In this document: positions 1 through 10,177 of the stretch, piece by piece
How the letters are laid out: the number at the start of each line of letters is the position of its first letter
How positions within the stretch are numbered: position 1 is the first letter of the stretch
DNA from: Aldrovandia affinis
Taxonomy: Eukaryota; Chordata; Actinopteri; Notacanthiformes; Halosauridae
Reading direction: 5' to 3'
Assembly (NCBI GenBank): GCA_029706075.1
Contig: JAINUG010000192.1
Span: 1,096,001-1,160,000 of the forward strand
DNA: 64,000 nt
Made by a program: the position numbers and the translations under genes
The notes under the pieces: model-generated
Databases searched by the model: none
What the model was told of the DNA's origin: nothing
Seen by the model: only the letters and a program-made list of their open reading frames with translations

Positions 1-2247
1 CATATCAAAATTATAATTACACAAATTATGAAAGGCATGGAGTGATTAAGAAATGGCCACAAAAATCTGTTATTTTTAGACATCTTTTCATGACATTGAC
101 ATTTTCAGTCTCTATTCATACCCCATTACATTACCATGTACATTGCAAGTTTTCAGTGTGGTGAAAATTGTTGTAGATAGCAGAAACTCTATTTGGCGTA
201 TTGTTCCTAATTGAATAAGCAGTTTTCCCATGAAAGATCAGAGCAGTGGACCAGAACAAAGGTGCCTCGTCTGTATTTGCTGGTTCTGGCAGAGCTACAA
301 TTTGAATTGAGTGGAATTTAATCTTGTTCTCTCAAATGTAGGGACTTAATAGCTACTCCTCAGTTATAGCCAAATAAGACAGCATCCATAACTTCCAACC
401 ATAACTTCCAACAGGGAACAATTCTGAGTAGGGCTGTTATTCTGAGTAGGACAGATTATTTCATGTGGATGGGCTGATATCAGACACAGTGTAAGATGAG
501 CCATCCAGATAATATAAAGACCAGTGAATATTAATAGGTTCAGTGGAGAATTCATTCTCATGAGCAAAGGTAATCAAGAACAGATACTTCCTGTAATATG
601 TGAACATTATTTATGCTTGAGCTGGAAACAACAGTATAACTAGATAACCAGACAGCACTACAGAACCCAGGTTTGTAAAGGAAAATACAACACACACACC
701 AAACAGAGAGGCATCTGAAATGGGAACATTGTAGACTTTACCACATCCACCTGCAACACAAGGTAATCTGTTGAGACACACTGAGGATGACTGGGTAAGG
801 TGAAAGATGTCACTCCCAGTGATACCCGCATAAACCTACGGAGACTGTAGCTTGATTAAGACATTCAATGCAGCTGGTAACTTACTTCTTCCAGGAACTG
901 CGTGGGAGGTCCCAAGAGAGCATGGCTCTCCATAACTACACAGAGTCTTTGTTTGACAAAAGTCACATAAAGACCTCATCATGTTGCCGAACATTTCGTG
1001 AAAGCAAACTAGACTTACCTAATGGTTTAGTCGTTGCCTTCTCAACAACAACAACAGCAAATTAATCAGTCTCACAGTAAAATAACTACAAGCTCTCCAG
1101 AATGGATGCTGGAAGTGGTACACAGTTAAAAGGGAGGGGTGCTATACCGCCATATCTCCAATGTGAATCGGCTGATGCTTGGTGGCGTAACACGGGCTAG
1201 GCTGTAACGTCCTTCTCAGCAGCAACGTCAGTTCCTTCTGCCGTCTTCTCAAAATCACAGCCTAGCGCACAAAGATAAGAACTGAACACACAAGGCCTTA
1301 ATTCCTGACGATACATGGAATGTTCTTGCGACATGCGGTCATTGTGAGAAAGAGAACACACATCAGCGGTTCAGGTGTGTTACCTGTTGGGGGTAATACC
1401 CTTTCCCTCCCTTCTTCGGAACAGTGGAATTCTTCTCCTAAATTGAACAAAGAAAACCATGCAGCAATCATTATATCTCATACTGTAAACAGCATGGAGC
1501 AAATGGAACCACACTGCAAGCTGTATGCTTATCACTGAATGGACACAAACCGTCAAAGGAGCACAGCACCAGCAGAAACACGCGTCTTAGGAAGGAGATG
1601 TTTAGTGCCACGCCGTGCTGCCATATCCATAATATCTGCACTGCTGTGTGGGTAAGAGAAATTCGCCATTCTGGAGCCCTCCTAAGTACATCCAATGGGA
1701 CACGCCTGGTTAATATAGGATCTGGCCAATTTACTACAGGGCCCTAAGGTAAATCAGCATTTCCCCAGGGATATTTTCATACGGGGAGGTGTGGATTACA
1801 GCACAGAAAAAACCCCAAGGACTCTGGCAAGAGGCTAACTGAGTTATTGATTCGGTCAGACTGCTGTTCCATTGGGTCTCTACGCTCCACCGCCAGGCAC
1901 TCCAGTGAATTTAACATTCTGCCCTGCAGCTCTCTTCTGTTTACAACAGGAGACAAGATTTACAAGGGAGGCAGCCTTGTAAATAGGCTTCAATAAGAAA
2001 AACTGATTTTCTAATCAGCTCATCAATGAATTATTATGCTATTCAGGTACAGGGCTATATTCATATATAAATTTGAACACACATGCCTCCTTATAACCTC
2101 CCCCCCAACACTTTGAATTGCAGATCTAGGAGGGCTGTAGTGTCTGGAGGCTTTGGTCCCTGCTAGGAGTTAAACCGCCTGATTCAACTAACTTCTTCTT
2201 AGAGCAACCAGTGCCTTTAAGAGAGATGGAGAAACCTGCCTGTTCAG
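1..2247. other. Non-coding 3' flank of bend7
   Basis: I see no gene here. The open frames are short, lack family features and do not join through splice sites. The sequence is ordinary AT-moderate fish DNA with no recognisable transposon end. The 3' UTR of the minus-strand bend7 gene may reach into its right edge, but no polyadenylation site could be assigned with confidence. Confidence 0.5.
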
Positions 2248-2489
2248 CTATGCTCTGAAATGTTCTGTCTGACCCCCCCACACACACATCATACACTCAC
2301 ACATGCATGCACACACACACACACACACGCGCGCGCGCGCACACACACACACACACTCCCATCTGTTGGGACCCCACTGGGGTGTAGGCTGAGCGCTGTG
2401 CGGTGGAGATGATTGGGAAGTGGAGAGGACAGGCCAGCGGTCAGCCATAAAGGCAGGGGGTGGAGAGAGCAGCGTCTGACGATAATTAG
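2248..2489 (-). CDS. bend7: Possible terminal coding exon of bend7 (weak)
   Basis: On the minus strand a pyrimidine-containing tract ends in CAG at 2492-2490. An open frame starts at 2489 in the phase needed after exon 8 (phase 1), rich in Ser, Pro and Thr (LLSPPPAF, STSQSSPP). It then runs into the (CA)n repeat and stops near 2248. I do not recognise the sequence, and the end inside a microsatellite makes it doubtful. The true last exon could lie elsewhere in 1-2750. Transcript data would decide. Confidence 0.2.
2310..2356. repeat. (CA)n(CG)n(CA)n microsatellite
   Basis: Alternating purine-pyrimidine dinucleotide repeat with a short CG core flanked by CA runs, directly visible. Confidence 0.95.
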
Positions 2490-2755
2490 CTGACATCTCA
2501 GGAGCCAGAGATAGCCCTGGGAATGTCAGATCTTCCCTGGGATAAGAGTGGAGGAGATTTATGGACTAATAATGAGCCAATCAAAGAGAGGGTGGCGCAG
2601 GGACAGGGAGCGAAGACAGAGCAGCGGCAGAGAAACGCTGAACACTGCAGAGCTGAGGGCAAGGACAGCATGGCGGCGCGCATGCGGAGGGAGGGGCGGG
2701 CGCTAGGATAACTCACAGGGGTGGAATGGTAAAGGACAGATACCTGAGCAGGTAC

Positions 2756-2806
2756 CTGCTGTCATGGAGGCTCTGGCCAAACTTTCTTCGCAGTCCACAG
2801 CCTCTG
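2756..2806 (-). CDS. bend7: bend7 exon 8
   Basis: Acceptor TTCAG at 2808-2807 and donor CAG|GTACCT at 2755-2754. The 51 nt keep phase 1 and read AEAVDCEESLARASMTA, an acidic tail after the BEN domain like that in BEND7. The acceptor is a NAGNAG (CAGCAG), so one residue may be optional. A second donor-like CAG|GTATCT lies 12 nt further on and would add four residues in frame. Confidence 0.65.
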
Positions 2807-3908
2807 CTGAACCAATAACATACAAATATTTCAGTAACAGAGGAAAAGCCAATCCTCTCCAAATGCAGTCTAAAGTGAAAACTTCACAATTACTACTCCC
2901 CCAGGTAAATCTGTAACAAGTCTTAATTAATTTAAGCAATTATCATTAAGAATCACAGTTTCTCCCTCCGCCGCTTTATTTTTCTTTTGCATAAGTCTAC
3001 TTTAGCTCACTTTATGAATTCATAATTATAAACACGGTGTTCAGGCCAAACATTCTCCTTGAGTTATTACTGTATTAGATATCAAAGTGTATATCATAAC
3101 TGAATTTCTTGGCTTTGGGTAACTGTGGCACACCTCCAAACAGCACTCACCCCAATTACCTCTTTTTAACCGTCTCCGGGCCAGCTTAATCTGATCCTGC
3201 AGGATCTGCACCCAGTCTCTGGGCCCCGGGAGCCTCTCGATCCGATTGACCGTGCAGTACTTCTCTGTGAACGCTGCCAAAAATGAGACAAGGCGACCAG
3301 CCTTAATAAACCACCAAGATTACACCAGTACTACCGCCGCACAGCTTAGAGTGGTGGTTAACCTTGCCATTATCAGGTAACGTGTAGAAAAAGTCAATAA
3401 GCATTTTAAAAAGAGCTCCAGGGACAGTGTCAAAGTTATCTGGTCTTGCTGAGTGCAAATGCTAATGAGTGCTAATGCCTTCTACATTTTGACATTTACA
3501 TTTGACATTTTAAGCATTTCGCAGACGCTCTTATCCAGAGCAACTTACAAGACGTGCATTAATAAATGGTAAGAACAATCATAGTTTGCACAAGAGAACT
3601 GTAGTGCTTTGGAAGATGGCTTCCATAGCTGTGGTTCTGTGCTGAAAGAGGCCTACCCTTAATGGCCCCCACAATGTTCTGGTTCAGGCCCTTTCTGTTG
3701 TCGTTCAGCCCCCTCTTCCGCTTGCCGTTGGGGAGGAGTTGGCCAGCGTCGCGTCATCGAAAAAAGCGCACACCAGCTTCCGGAAGAGCAGGCTGCCAGA
3801 GCGCGTGTAATTGACCAGGATGGATTCCAACTGGGACTTGGGAATGTACACGTCATAGTCTGCTGCCAGCTGGACCTCCGGCTGAGGGCCAAACACACAC
3901 ACGCACGG

Positions 3909-3953
<45 letters not shown>

Positions 3954-6900
3954 ATGATATACAGGAATAAAGACACACTCAGACACACACACAGACGAAT
4001 ACACACACACATGCACAGAAACACACACACACACACACACACAGGAGATGAGTGGTTAACATAAATAGATCTTTCTATCTCTTCCTGCTGAGTTGACTTT
4101 ATAAGAATTCAACAGATGTGGTGGTGAGACTTGTATCTTCTGCAGGGCTGCTGCCGAAGTCCAGTCATCACTTCTGAATATTAACTCAGGAATATTAACT
4201 ATCGTGACACTGCTGTATTCAAAACCTTAAGAAAGGAAGGTGAAACAAGGTAAAGAATACAGATTAACAATGAGCAGAGGGAAAGCATGCAGCATAATGG
4301 CACAGATTCTTCCATGAAGTACTAGTCTCTTATTAGACAGGACGGTCGCATTTTGCCGATTCGTCAGATTAACTTTAGCACGTCTTTATTGCATCGTGTG
4401 CAAGTTTCTATCTTCAAACTGGACTTTTTAAGTCTCTTTCGAAAAGAGCAGACCCGTGTGAGTGTAAAACGTGCTACCACAGAAAGGTATGGCATTTCAA
4501 ACATCGAAATGAAATCGCGTGAAGGAAATCTCTCCACCAAATAAAACAACACTTTAATTAGAGAAGGATAGTGGTTGAGCAGGATGAAATGGCACTGAAT
4601 GCTAATTTTGGCACGTCATTAAACCGCTGGGATGTTGCCCGAAAGTGTTTCGGCCATGTGGTACGTTTCACAGAGGTGCCCACGCAAAGTGTTTCAGGTT
4701 AATTGGAAAGTTCCGGTGAAGCGCAATAACAGCTACGCGTGGAGAGGAAAAGGGCATCTGCAGCTTCCGCACGTGACAGAAGGCAGCAGAAGGCATGGAT
4801 TCCCTGCACAGTGGACTCGCACTCCCACACAATGAAGGCGGTGAGCGCTCTGACCTCCGGCAGCGTCGTGGCTCAGGTGTAACAGCTGCTGGCTCTGCGG
4901 TCCTTACCTCGGCGGAGGGCAGCTCCCTGAGCAAGCCGCAGTGGGCGAGGGGGGCGTCGGCAGGAAGGGCCGGGCGGGGGCGGGCAGGGCGGGCACGGAC
5001 CTCTCCCGGGACCCCCTCTCCCTCCTCCCGCACGGCTCGGCCGTCCCGCCGGCCACGGGCGCGGCCCTCTTGCTGGGAGGGGCCGGCGGCGGCGCCACCT
5101 TGTGGATGGGCCTCCTCTTGCGGGGCCTCTTCCTCGGAGCGGGTGAACGGGCGGGGCTGGCTGAACCCTGGGCCCGCTGCTTTTCCGGAGCGCCTGAGGA
5201 AAGCGAGGATCTGAACACCTCGCTGAAAATCCTCCACATAATCACAGCACAAAGATGTCACTTCTTAGCATTTATATAACTATCATTTTAATCTTGGCTG
5301 AAAACAGTTTTTTGTGTGTGGTTGGGCTGGGCCTCGCAGTGTTCAGGAGGTCCCCGTGACCCTGTTCTGATTTGGGTCTGGGTGTTGACGGGTCAACATT
5401 GTCCAGTGGCTCTTATACAGAGCGACTTCAGTTTACATTTCTTTACAATCCAACAGCTGGATATTAACTGAAGCAATTGAGCGCCTTGCTCAAGGGTACA
5501 ATGGCAGTGTCCCACCTGGGATTGAACCTGCAACCGCCCAGTTCCCTAACCATTATACCACACTGCCTGCCTGGGTGTTGACGGGTCGCCCTTTTCTAGG
5601 GGCTTGGTTGTCAGTGATATTGTGTCCAACTCTGGTGAGGACTGAGAGCTGGTTATCACTGACCTTTCTGTGTCTGCATCAGCTTCCTCATGGAGCGCAG
5701 CTCCTGCAGAATGGCCTGGAGGGTGCTCTTGCAGTTGCACATGCAGCAGCTGGGCTCCGCGGCGCCGGGCACAGGCGTAACCACGTCTGCGCGACACAAA
5801 CAGACTGAAATCACATCCCCCTGCGTGGGCATCACGGACAGACACGGCCACTTTTGATGATGTCATAATGTCACGTACTGCATTGCCGCAAATGCTGAGG
5901 CTCTGGCCCTTTCGCAACCCCGCTATTCCACGTGAAGCTCTCTGTTGTGAGATGCGACAAAGGGCACAGCATCAAACACAGTTGGACTGAGTGAGTCACT
6001 AACTGTCTGACTGGTCATCAGAGAGCAGTCAGAGCCCCACTCGGGTTCTTGAGCAGTGAAGGTGGCGACGCGTTTACTCAGATGAGGGTCGTGGAAGCAG
6101 ACACCTTGTTCGCTTGGCCAGCATTTCACACAACAAACAGAAATAACAGCAATAAACAGAGGAGATATTGTCGTACTTACAAGCAAGATTTTTTGACTGC
6201 GATTATAAATGCTTGTTAAATATACCCTTAAGAACAAGCTAAACCATCTGCTGTAGGAATATCTATCAAAGTGCACCAATCCAAAAGCATTTTTCCCCGC
6301 CTACGTTCTGCAAGTGAAAAACAATAATAAATTGGAAGCAGCTGACGGCAATGAAATGCCTGTTTCTGGACGTGATCAATGAGGGAGTCTGCTCTAGGGA
6401 GACAGTACTGCGGGAATATCCTTACGCCTCGCAAGAGAGACGGGAAGCAACGCTTTGAGACTGCTTTGAAAACATTCAGACTGAAGGCAGCAAAGCTTAA
6501 CAATGCAGAATATAGAATATAAGTTCATATTCTCACCAAGAGCATGGTTAACTCATGGAGCGGGTCATTATATTTTACATTTTGCATTTAGCTGACACTC
6601 TTACCCAGAGCGACTTACACTGTTTATATATATTATTTTTTTCTTCAGATTTTTGTCCAATTATACCCTCTTTTTATTTTTTCCTGATTTGACCCTCCCC
6701 CACAAACTCACTGCCCGCCTCCGTGGGATGAGCTAATACCTAGAGGCGATGTTCGTCTCCTCCTAGACGGAACTCGCCCAACCCTGTTTACGAGGTTGCC
6801 CTACCGCTCCTCAGCGAGCTCGTGCCAGCTCTCCCTCCCCCCTTCCCCTGGGGCAGACAGCCAAACGCCGCCCCCAATCGGGGCTCTCCACCAGGGCAGG

Positions 6901-8677
6901 TCTGGTTCATTCGGGTTTCGAACCAAGACTGTGATAGGCAGCTCACACTCGTAAAGGACCAGCCAACATGGGTGCGTTTATATTTCTTCACATGCAATCC
7001 ATTTATATAGCTGGATATTTACTGACGTAATTCTGGTTGAGTACTTTGCTTAATGGTACAACAGCAGTGCCCCACCAGTGCCCCAGCCCAGTAACCATTA
7101 TACTACACTGCCACCCTGCCGGGTCAGGACAGATGCAGGGACCCACCATTGGCTTTGAGTGCACTCTTGGCCGTGCTGAGCATTTTCAGGGTCTTGGAGC
7201 GGGTTCCGTACTGCCCGTAGACCTGGGGCCTGAAGGTGAGCTCGGGGGTCCAGTCACTGAGCTGGGGTTCCTCAGGGGAGAGGCCCATGGGCCTGGCCCA
7301 GTTCAGCTCCAGTTCCTGGGGCTCTTGCTTCAGGTTCTCCCCCTCCTTCCCCACCCGCTGGTACACACGGCCCGCCTTGTCGTTCAGCAGCCTCATCATC
7401 CCTGTGATCTGCTTCTTGATCTCCATGCCCTCGTCACCTAGCCAAGCTGGAGAGCAACACTGTGTTTGAGTGGGAGTCAGCAACGCCTCACCTGTAGATG
7501 CACTGCGACACAGTGCCTGTGGAACACACACATCACTGGCACAATACAGCCACAGACGGCATACAACAGCTGACTTCAAAAACTGTCTGTGCCCTCGAAT
7601 GAGTATACTTACATAATGCAAAGTGTCAGTTGAGGAAATCTAACATTCAAAGGTTGCACACAATGTGTTTGCCATAGCACAAACAGCAAGCAGCCATTAG
7701 TTTCCTTTCCCAAAAACAAATAATGTTGTACCTTCAGGCATGGTTACACTTTTCATTTCGCCATTGACATCAGTTGTTTCGGCAGTGCCAAAATATTCAG
7801 CTTCAAAATCTAGAAACAAAGGGACAAGGAACATTGATTTCCAGTGCACACTTAAAACTCTCACTGCGCAAGTAGAAAATATTCAATCTGTCGAGAATGC
7901 TTACATCTAGGTATGCGTTCCTTTTCCATATAGTTATTAATGCCACAGTATAGCCTACTGTCAAAATGTAACAACTTTTTTTCTGAAAGATGGAAAATTC
8001 AAGCCTTAATCACGCAGGATTAAAGCGCCTATTTGAGACTATGGGGAGACTACGTAGACACGGCTGGGAGCCAATCTACATTTCTCCGCTCTACCGCCTG
8101 CTAGGTTCTACCACCTGTAGGCGGAACACAAGTCAGTCTCTGCCTTATCCTCAGATCACATCAGACACACTATGTTCTTATAACGTCTTGCATCACTGCA
8201 TTTCAATTCACCAAAAAAAGTAAATACTCGGTACGATTGATTTTCCTATTGGGAATACATTAACTGGTTGTCTTTAGATACCGCAATAATCATACAAGTT
8301 TAAAATAATACTGGGTAACTGATTTTGGATTACATCTTTACGAGCTAGCTAGCTATTATAGTGGTTCAATCAAAAACAGACACTTCAGTATTCAGGCTTC
8401 AGTATAAACTGGTATGGCAAAAAATACAGACATATTTATTTTACAAGTTTACTCTATTCCCCGCGGATGAAAACGTCACGAGAATTTGGCAGACATTGCA
8501 GGTGCATCCCTCGTTCTTTGTCATTTTTAGTCTCATTTCGCCTTTTATGTTTACATTACAACAGAAGAGCGGATACAACACTGCAGACAACATCTTGGGA
8601 GCCCCTGTCTTACCTTGCTCATTAACCAGTTTAAAGCTTTGCGATTTCCTGCTTCGTTTCCTCTCTGAAAACTCCAT
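2756..8677 (-). CDS. bend7: BEN domain-containing protein 7 gene (whole span of recognised coding exons)
   Basis: Eight minus-strand exons with GT-AG borders encode a BEND7-type protein. BEN domains bind DNA and mediate protein contacts in chromatin and transcription factors; the specific role of BEND7 is poorly known. Order: a basic N terminus (MEFSERKRSRKSQSFKLV), an acidic linker, the block MEIKKQITGM..LLND..GR.YQRVGKEGE, a QYGTRS segment, a Cys-rich CCMCNCKSTLQAILQEL helix, a Pro/Arg-rich linker, then the C-terminal BEN domain (PEVQLAADYDVYIPKSQLE through LPGPRDWVQILQDQIKLARRR). The start is supported by in-frame TAA and TAG codons just upstream. Exon phases are consistent from exon 1 to exon 5 and across exons 6-8 once one missing base in exon 6 is allowed for. 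The terminal exon is not firmly found. Identity rests on remembered similarity to vertebrate BEND7, strong in several blocks. Confidence 0.9.
3160..3273 (-). CDS. bend7: bend7 exon 7 (C-terminal half of BEN domain)
   Basis: Acceptor GGCAG at 3275-3274 and donor AGAG|GTAATT at 3159. The 114 nt read FTEKYCTVNRIERLPGPRDW and then VQILQDQIKLARRRLKR, the conserved end of the BEN domain with its final basic helix. Phase 1 on both sides. This frame follows the downstream, not the upstream, frame of exon 6. Confidence 0.9.
3484..3562 (-). repeat. SINE tail fragment
   Basis: The reverse strand carries the teleost SINE 3' tail (TTGCTCTGGATAAGAGCGTC, TGCGAAATG) without a tRNA-like head. Lies in a bend7 intron. 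Confidence 0.7.
3657..3881 (-). CDS. bend7: bend7 exon 6 (N-terminal half of BEN domain, with a one-base break)
   Basis: Acceptor CTCAG at 3883-3882, donor AAGG|GTAGGC at 3656. The first frame reads PEVQLAADYDVYIPKSQLE, then YTRSGSLLFRKLVCAFFDDA and TLANS. After about position 3737 the family sequence continues in another frame (LPNGKRKRGLNDNRKGLN, then QNIVGAIK). The length is 225 nt; 226 would restore the phase needed by exon 7. As written, translation would meet TGA soon after TLANS. Upstream, exon 5 ends in phase 2 while this exon reads in phase 0 from its acceptor, so a second base may be missing at its start. Both sites are C-rich, which fits base-calling errors in an otherwise conserved gene, but a real null allele is possible. 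Confidence 0.85.
3910..3951. repeat. (CA)n microsatellite
   Basis: About 21 CA units immediately upstream of the exon 6 acceptor (on the transcribed strand it reads (TG)n, about 30 nt from the splice site). Another (CA)n lies at 4019-4043. Confidence 0.95.
4019..4043. repeat. (CA)n microsatellite
   Basis: Short CA repeat in the bend7 intron between exons 5 and 6. Confidence 0.9.
4044..4907 (-). other. bend7 intron 5, no recognisable element
   Basis: Searched on the minus strand for a missing microexon that could resolve the phase clash between exons 5 and 6. I did not find a convincing one. No repeat family recognised. Confidence 0.5.
4908..5193 (-). CDS. bend7: bend7 exon 5 (Pro/Arg/Ala-rich linker)
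   Basis: Acceptor CCTCAG at 5195-5194 and donor CCGAG|GTAAGG at 4907. The 286 nt read APEKQRAQGSASPARSPAPR, then KRPRKRRPIHKVAPPPAPP and SKRAAPVAGG, a basic nuclear-localisation-like stretch followed by a disordered Pro/Ala-rich linker. The position matches the RKRNKKKK-containing linker of other BEND7 proteins. Very GC-rich, unlike the rest of the gene. Ends in phase 2; an in-frame stop follows directly at the donor (AGGTAA), so the exon cannot run on. Confidence 0.8.
5404..5575 (-). mobile_element. tRNA-derived SINE (teleost tail)
   Basis: On the minus strand: a tRNA-like head with an A-box-like TGGTATAATGGTTAGG and B-box-like GGTTCAATCCC, then the body (ACTGCCATTGTACCCTTGAG, TTCAGTTAATATCCAGCTG) and the tail (GTCGCTCTGTATAAGAGC). 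Same family as the copies at 7 kb and 17.2 kb. Intronic in bend7. Confidence 0.85.
5664..5786 (-). CDS. bend7: bend7 exon 4 (Cys-rich helix)
   Basis: Acceptor GCGCAG at 5788-5787, donor AAAG|GTCAGT at 5663. The 123 nt, phase 1 to phase 1, read SCCMCNCKSTLQAILQELRS followed by MRKLMQTQK, matching the Cys-rich predicted-helical block of BEND7 (CCTCNCQSTLQAILQEL in human, from memory). Confidence 0.9.
6562..7122 (-). mobile_element. tRNA-derived SINE, interrupted by a second SINE
   Basis: The tail (GCGACTTACA complement side, 6562-6621) and the head plus body (6984-7122, ending TATAATGGTTACTGGG on the minus strand) belong to one SINE of the 5.4 kb family. The middle is split by the insert at 6630-6975. 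Confidence 0.75.
6630..6975 (-). mobile_element. Second SINE family inserted in the SINE above
   Basis: The minus strand starts GGCTGGTCCTTTACGAGTGT, has a B-box-like GGTTCGAAACC, a GC-rich body (GTCTGCCCCAGGGGAAGG) and an A-rich tail. It is flanked by GTTTATAT on both sides (about 6622-6629 and 6976-6983), read as the target duplication. A sister copy lies in plus orientation at 34703-35070. Confidence 0.75.
7147..7437 (-). CDS. bend7: bend7 exon 3
   Basis: Acceptor GGCTAG at 7439-7438 and donor AATG|GTGGGT at 7146. The 291 nt, phase 1 to phase 1, contain MEIKKQITGMMRLLNDKAGR, VYQRVGKEGENLKQEPQEL and GQYGTRSKT, the longest block shared with BEND7 outside the BEN domain. A conserved N-terminal module of unknown function. 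Confidence 0.92.
7732..7809 (-). CDS. bend7: bend7 exon 2
   Basis: Acceptor TTTCTAG at 7811-7810 and donor GAAG|GTACAA at 7731. The 78 nt read DFEAEYFGTAETTDVNGEMK then SVTMPE; the acidic stretch and the VNGE motif match the second segment of BEND7. Phase 1 on both sides. Confidence 0.85.
8614..8677 (-). CDS. bend7: bend7 exon 1 (start codon exon)
   Basis: ATG at 8677-8675; TAA and TAG codons lie in frame within 15 nt upstream, so this is the start. It reads MEFSERKRSRKSQSFKLVNE, the typical basic N terminus of BEND7, and ends CAAG|GTAAGA at 8613 in phase 1. Confidence 0.92.
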
Positions 8678-9205
8678 TTTTTTCTATTAAATCGGTGCAA
8701 CAGAGATCCAGGAATGAGGCAGAACTCGGGAGATCGCGCGGTACATCAGAATAAACTGCAGGACCGGGGTCCGTCTCTTTAATCAGCAAAAACTCCTGCT
8801 CATTACAGTATTTCAGTTCCAACTGCTAAACGTCACATTCATTAGATTATTATAGAGTTTCAATTAGCGCGAACACAATGTCACGGTTTTAAAAACATCT
8901 GACGGGTTCTTCTTTTTATCTTCCTGCAGTTGGTTTCGAGGCTGTTCGTTTGGGATGTAAATAAATAAACGGGTCATACTTACATTTTCGTCATACCTAT
9001 TCCTTTGCGCCACCTTATGGTAATATTTTGAAGGGTAGGCTACAAAGTCAGGAACCAACATTTGCATGAAACCAATGTGAACAGGTAAAGATGTGATTGA
9101 TGACTATTGTATGTTTGCCGGAAAGTTAAGTTCAGTTCATAGCTTGCGCAAATTAATTGTGTAAACAACGATGTAACTGCATGCATGGCGATCCAAGTAC
9201 AAATC
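8678..9205 (-). promoter_or_regulatory. 5' UTR and presumed promoter region of bend7
   Basis: Inferred only from position upstream of the start codon. No TATA box or clear CpG island is evident. A minus-strand upstream open frame begins at 8822, overlaps the bend7 start in another frame and ends at 8631. Confidence 0.35.
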
Positions 9206-9850
9206 AGTATTACGTGGCAATGGTATACTATTTTATAAGTAGGCCTACAACTAAGTAAAATCGGTAGAATTAGTCACAGAACCCAGCCATGTGTGATACC
9301 CAATTTAGAAGCAAAAATGTAGTTTGCTAGCTAACCAACAGGTGATACATATTGAAATAAGCGAAATTCCATTCAGAAAGTATTACATGACAATGGTATA
9401 CTATTTTATAAGTACAACTAAGTAAAATCGGTAGAATTAGTCACAGAACCCAGCCATGTGTGATACCCAATTTAGAAGCAAAAATGTCGTTTGCTAGCTA
9501 ACCAACAGGTGATGCATATTGAAATAAGCATAATTCCATTCAGAAAGTATTACAATGCAATGGTATACTATTTTATAAGTAAAATCGGTAGAATTAGTCA
9601 CAGAACCCAGCCATATGTGATACCCAATTTAGAAGCAAAAATGTAGTTTGCTAGCTAACCAACAGGTGATGTATATTGAAATAAGCATAATTCCATTTAG
9701 AAAGTATTACATGGCAATGGTATACTATTTTATAAGTAAAACTAAGTAAAATCGGTAGAATTAGTCACAGAACCAAGCCATGTGTGATACCCAATTTAGA
9801 AGCAAAAATTTTGTTTGCTAGCTAACCAACAAGCATAATTCCATTCAAAA
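9206..9850. repeat. Tandem repeat, about 3.8 copies of a 157-173 bp unit
   Basis: The phrase CAATGGTATACTATTTTATA recurs at 9218, 9391, 9558 and 9715, and each copy continues with CGGTAGAATTAGTCACAGAA and GTTTGCTAGCTAACCAACA. Copies are roughly 95% alike with small internal deletions, so the spacing falls from 173 to 167 to 157. AT-rich, non-coding; satellite-like. Confidence 0.95.
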
Positions 9851-10177
9851 GAGTCCTGTGCGCATGATTGTTTCACTCTCCAAATTGCCACTGTGCTAAA
9901 ATTTCACAGTCCGTAAATCTATTGATGAAAAATAATTGGGGACTTTGATTGATTGATTACTCTTCCATGATTATAGAGAGGTGTATTTATCTGGCTAGCT
10001 GGTTGAACACGTTGGTACATTTGCATCGTCTTGAAGAAATAAACCAAAAGCAGCTCTGCTACATCTGTCAAGGTCATCGGTAGTGAACTTTAACACAAAT
10101 ACCATTTATTTGCCGTAAACATTTACATGCTCCAAAGTTGCCCCAAATAAGAGTCTCTACCAAAATATAAATACATA

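Noticed and set aside
3659..4042. Open frame with a Cys/Val-rich repeat joined to BEN-like sequence
   Set aside because: The repeat part is translated (CA)n; the real exon begins at the acceptor at 3881.
4668..5261. 197-codon minus-strand frame and plus-strand frames over bend7 exon 5
   Set aside because: Shadow frames of a GC-rich exon. The frame chosen is the one in phase with exon 4 and with the BEND7-like basic block.
5404..5575. tRNA gene (also considered at 17148 and 22690)
   Set aside because: The polymerase III boxes belong to SINE heads; there is no clean cloverleaf, and SINE bodies and tails follow.
9206..9850. CRISPR-like array
   Set aside because: Copies are whole 160-170 bp tandem units without short repeats and unique spacers, and the DNA is vertebrate.
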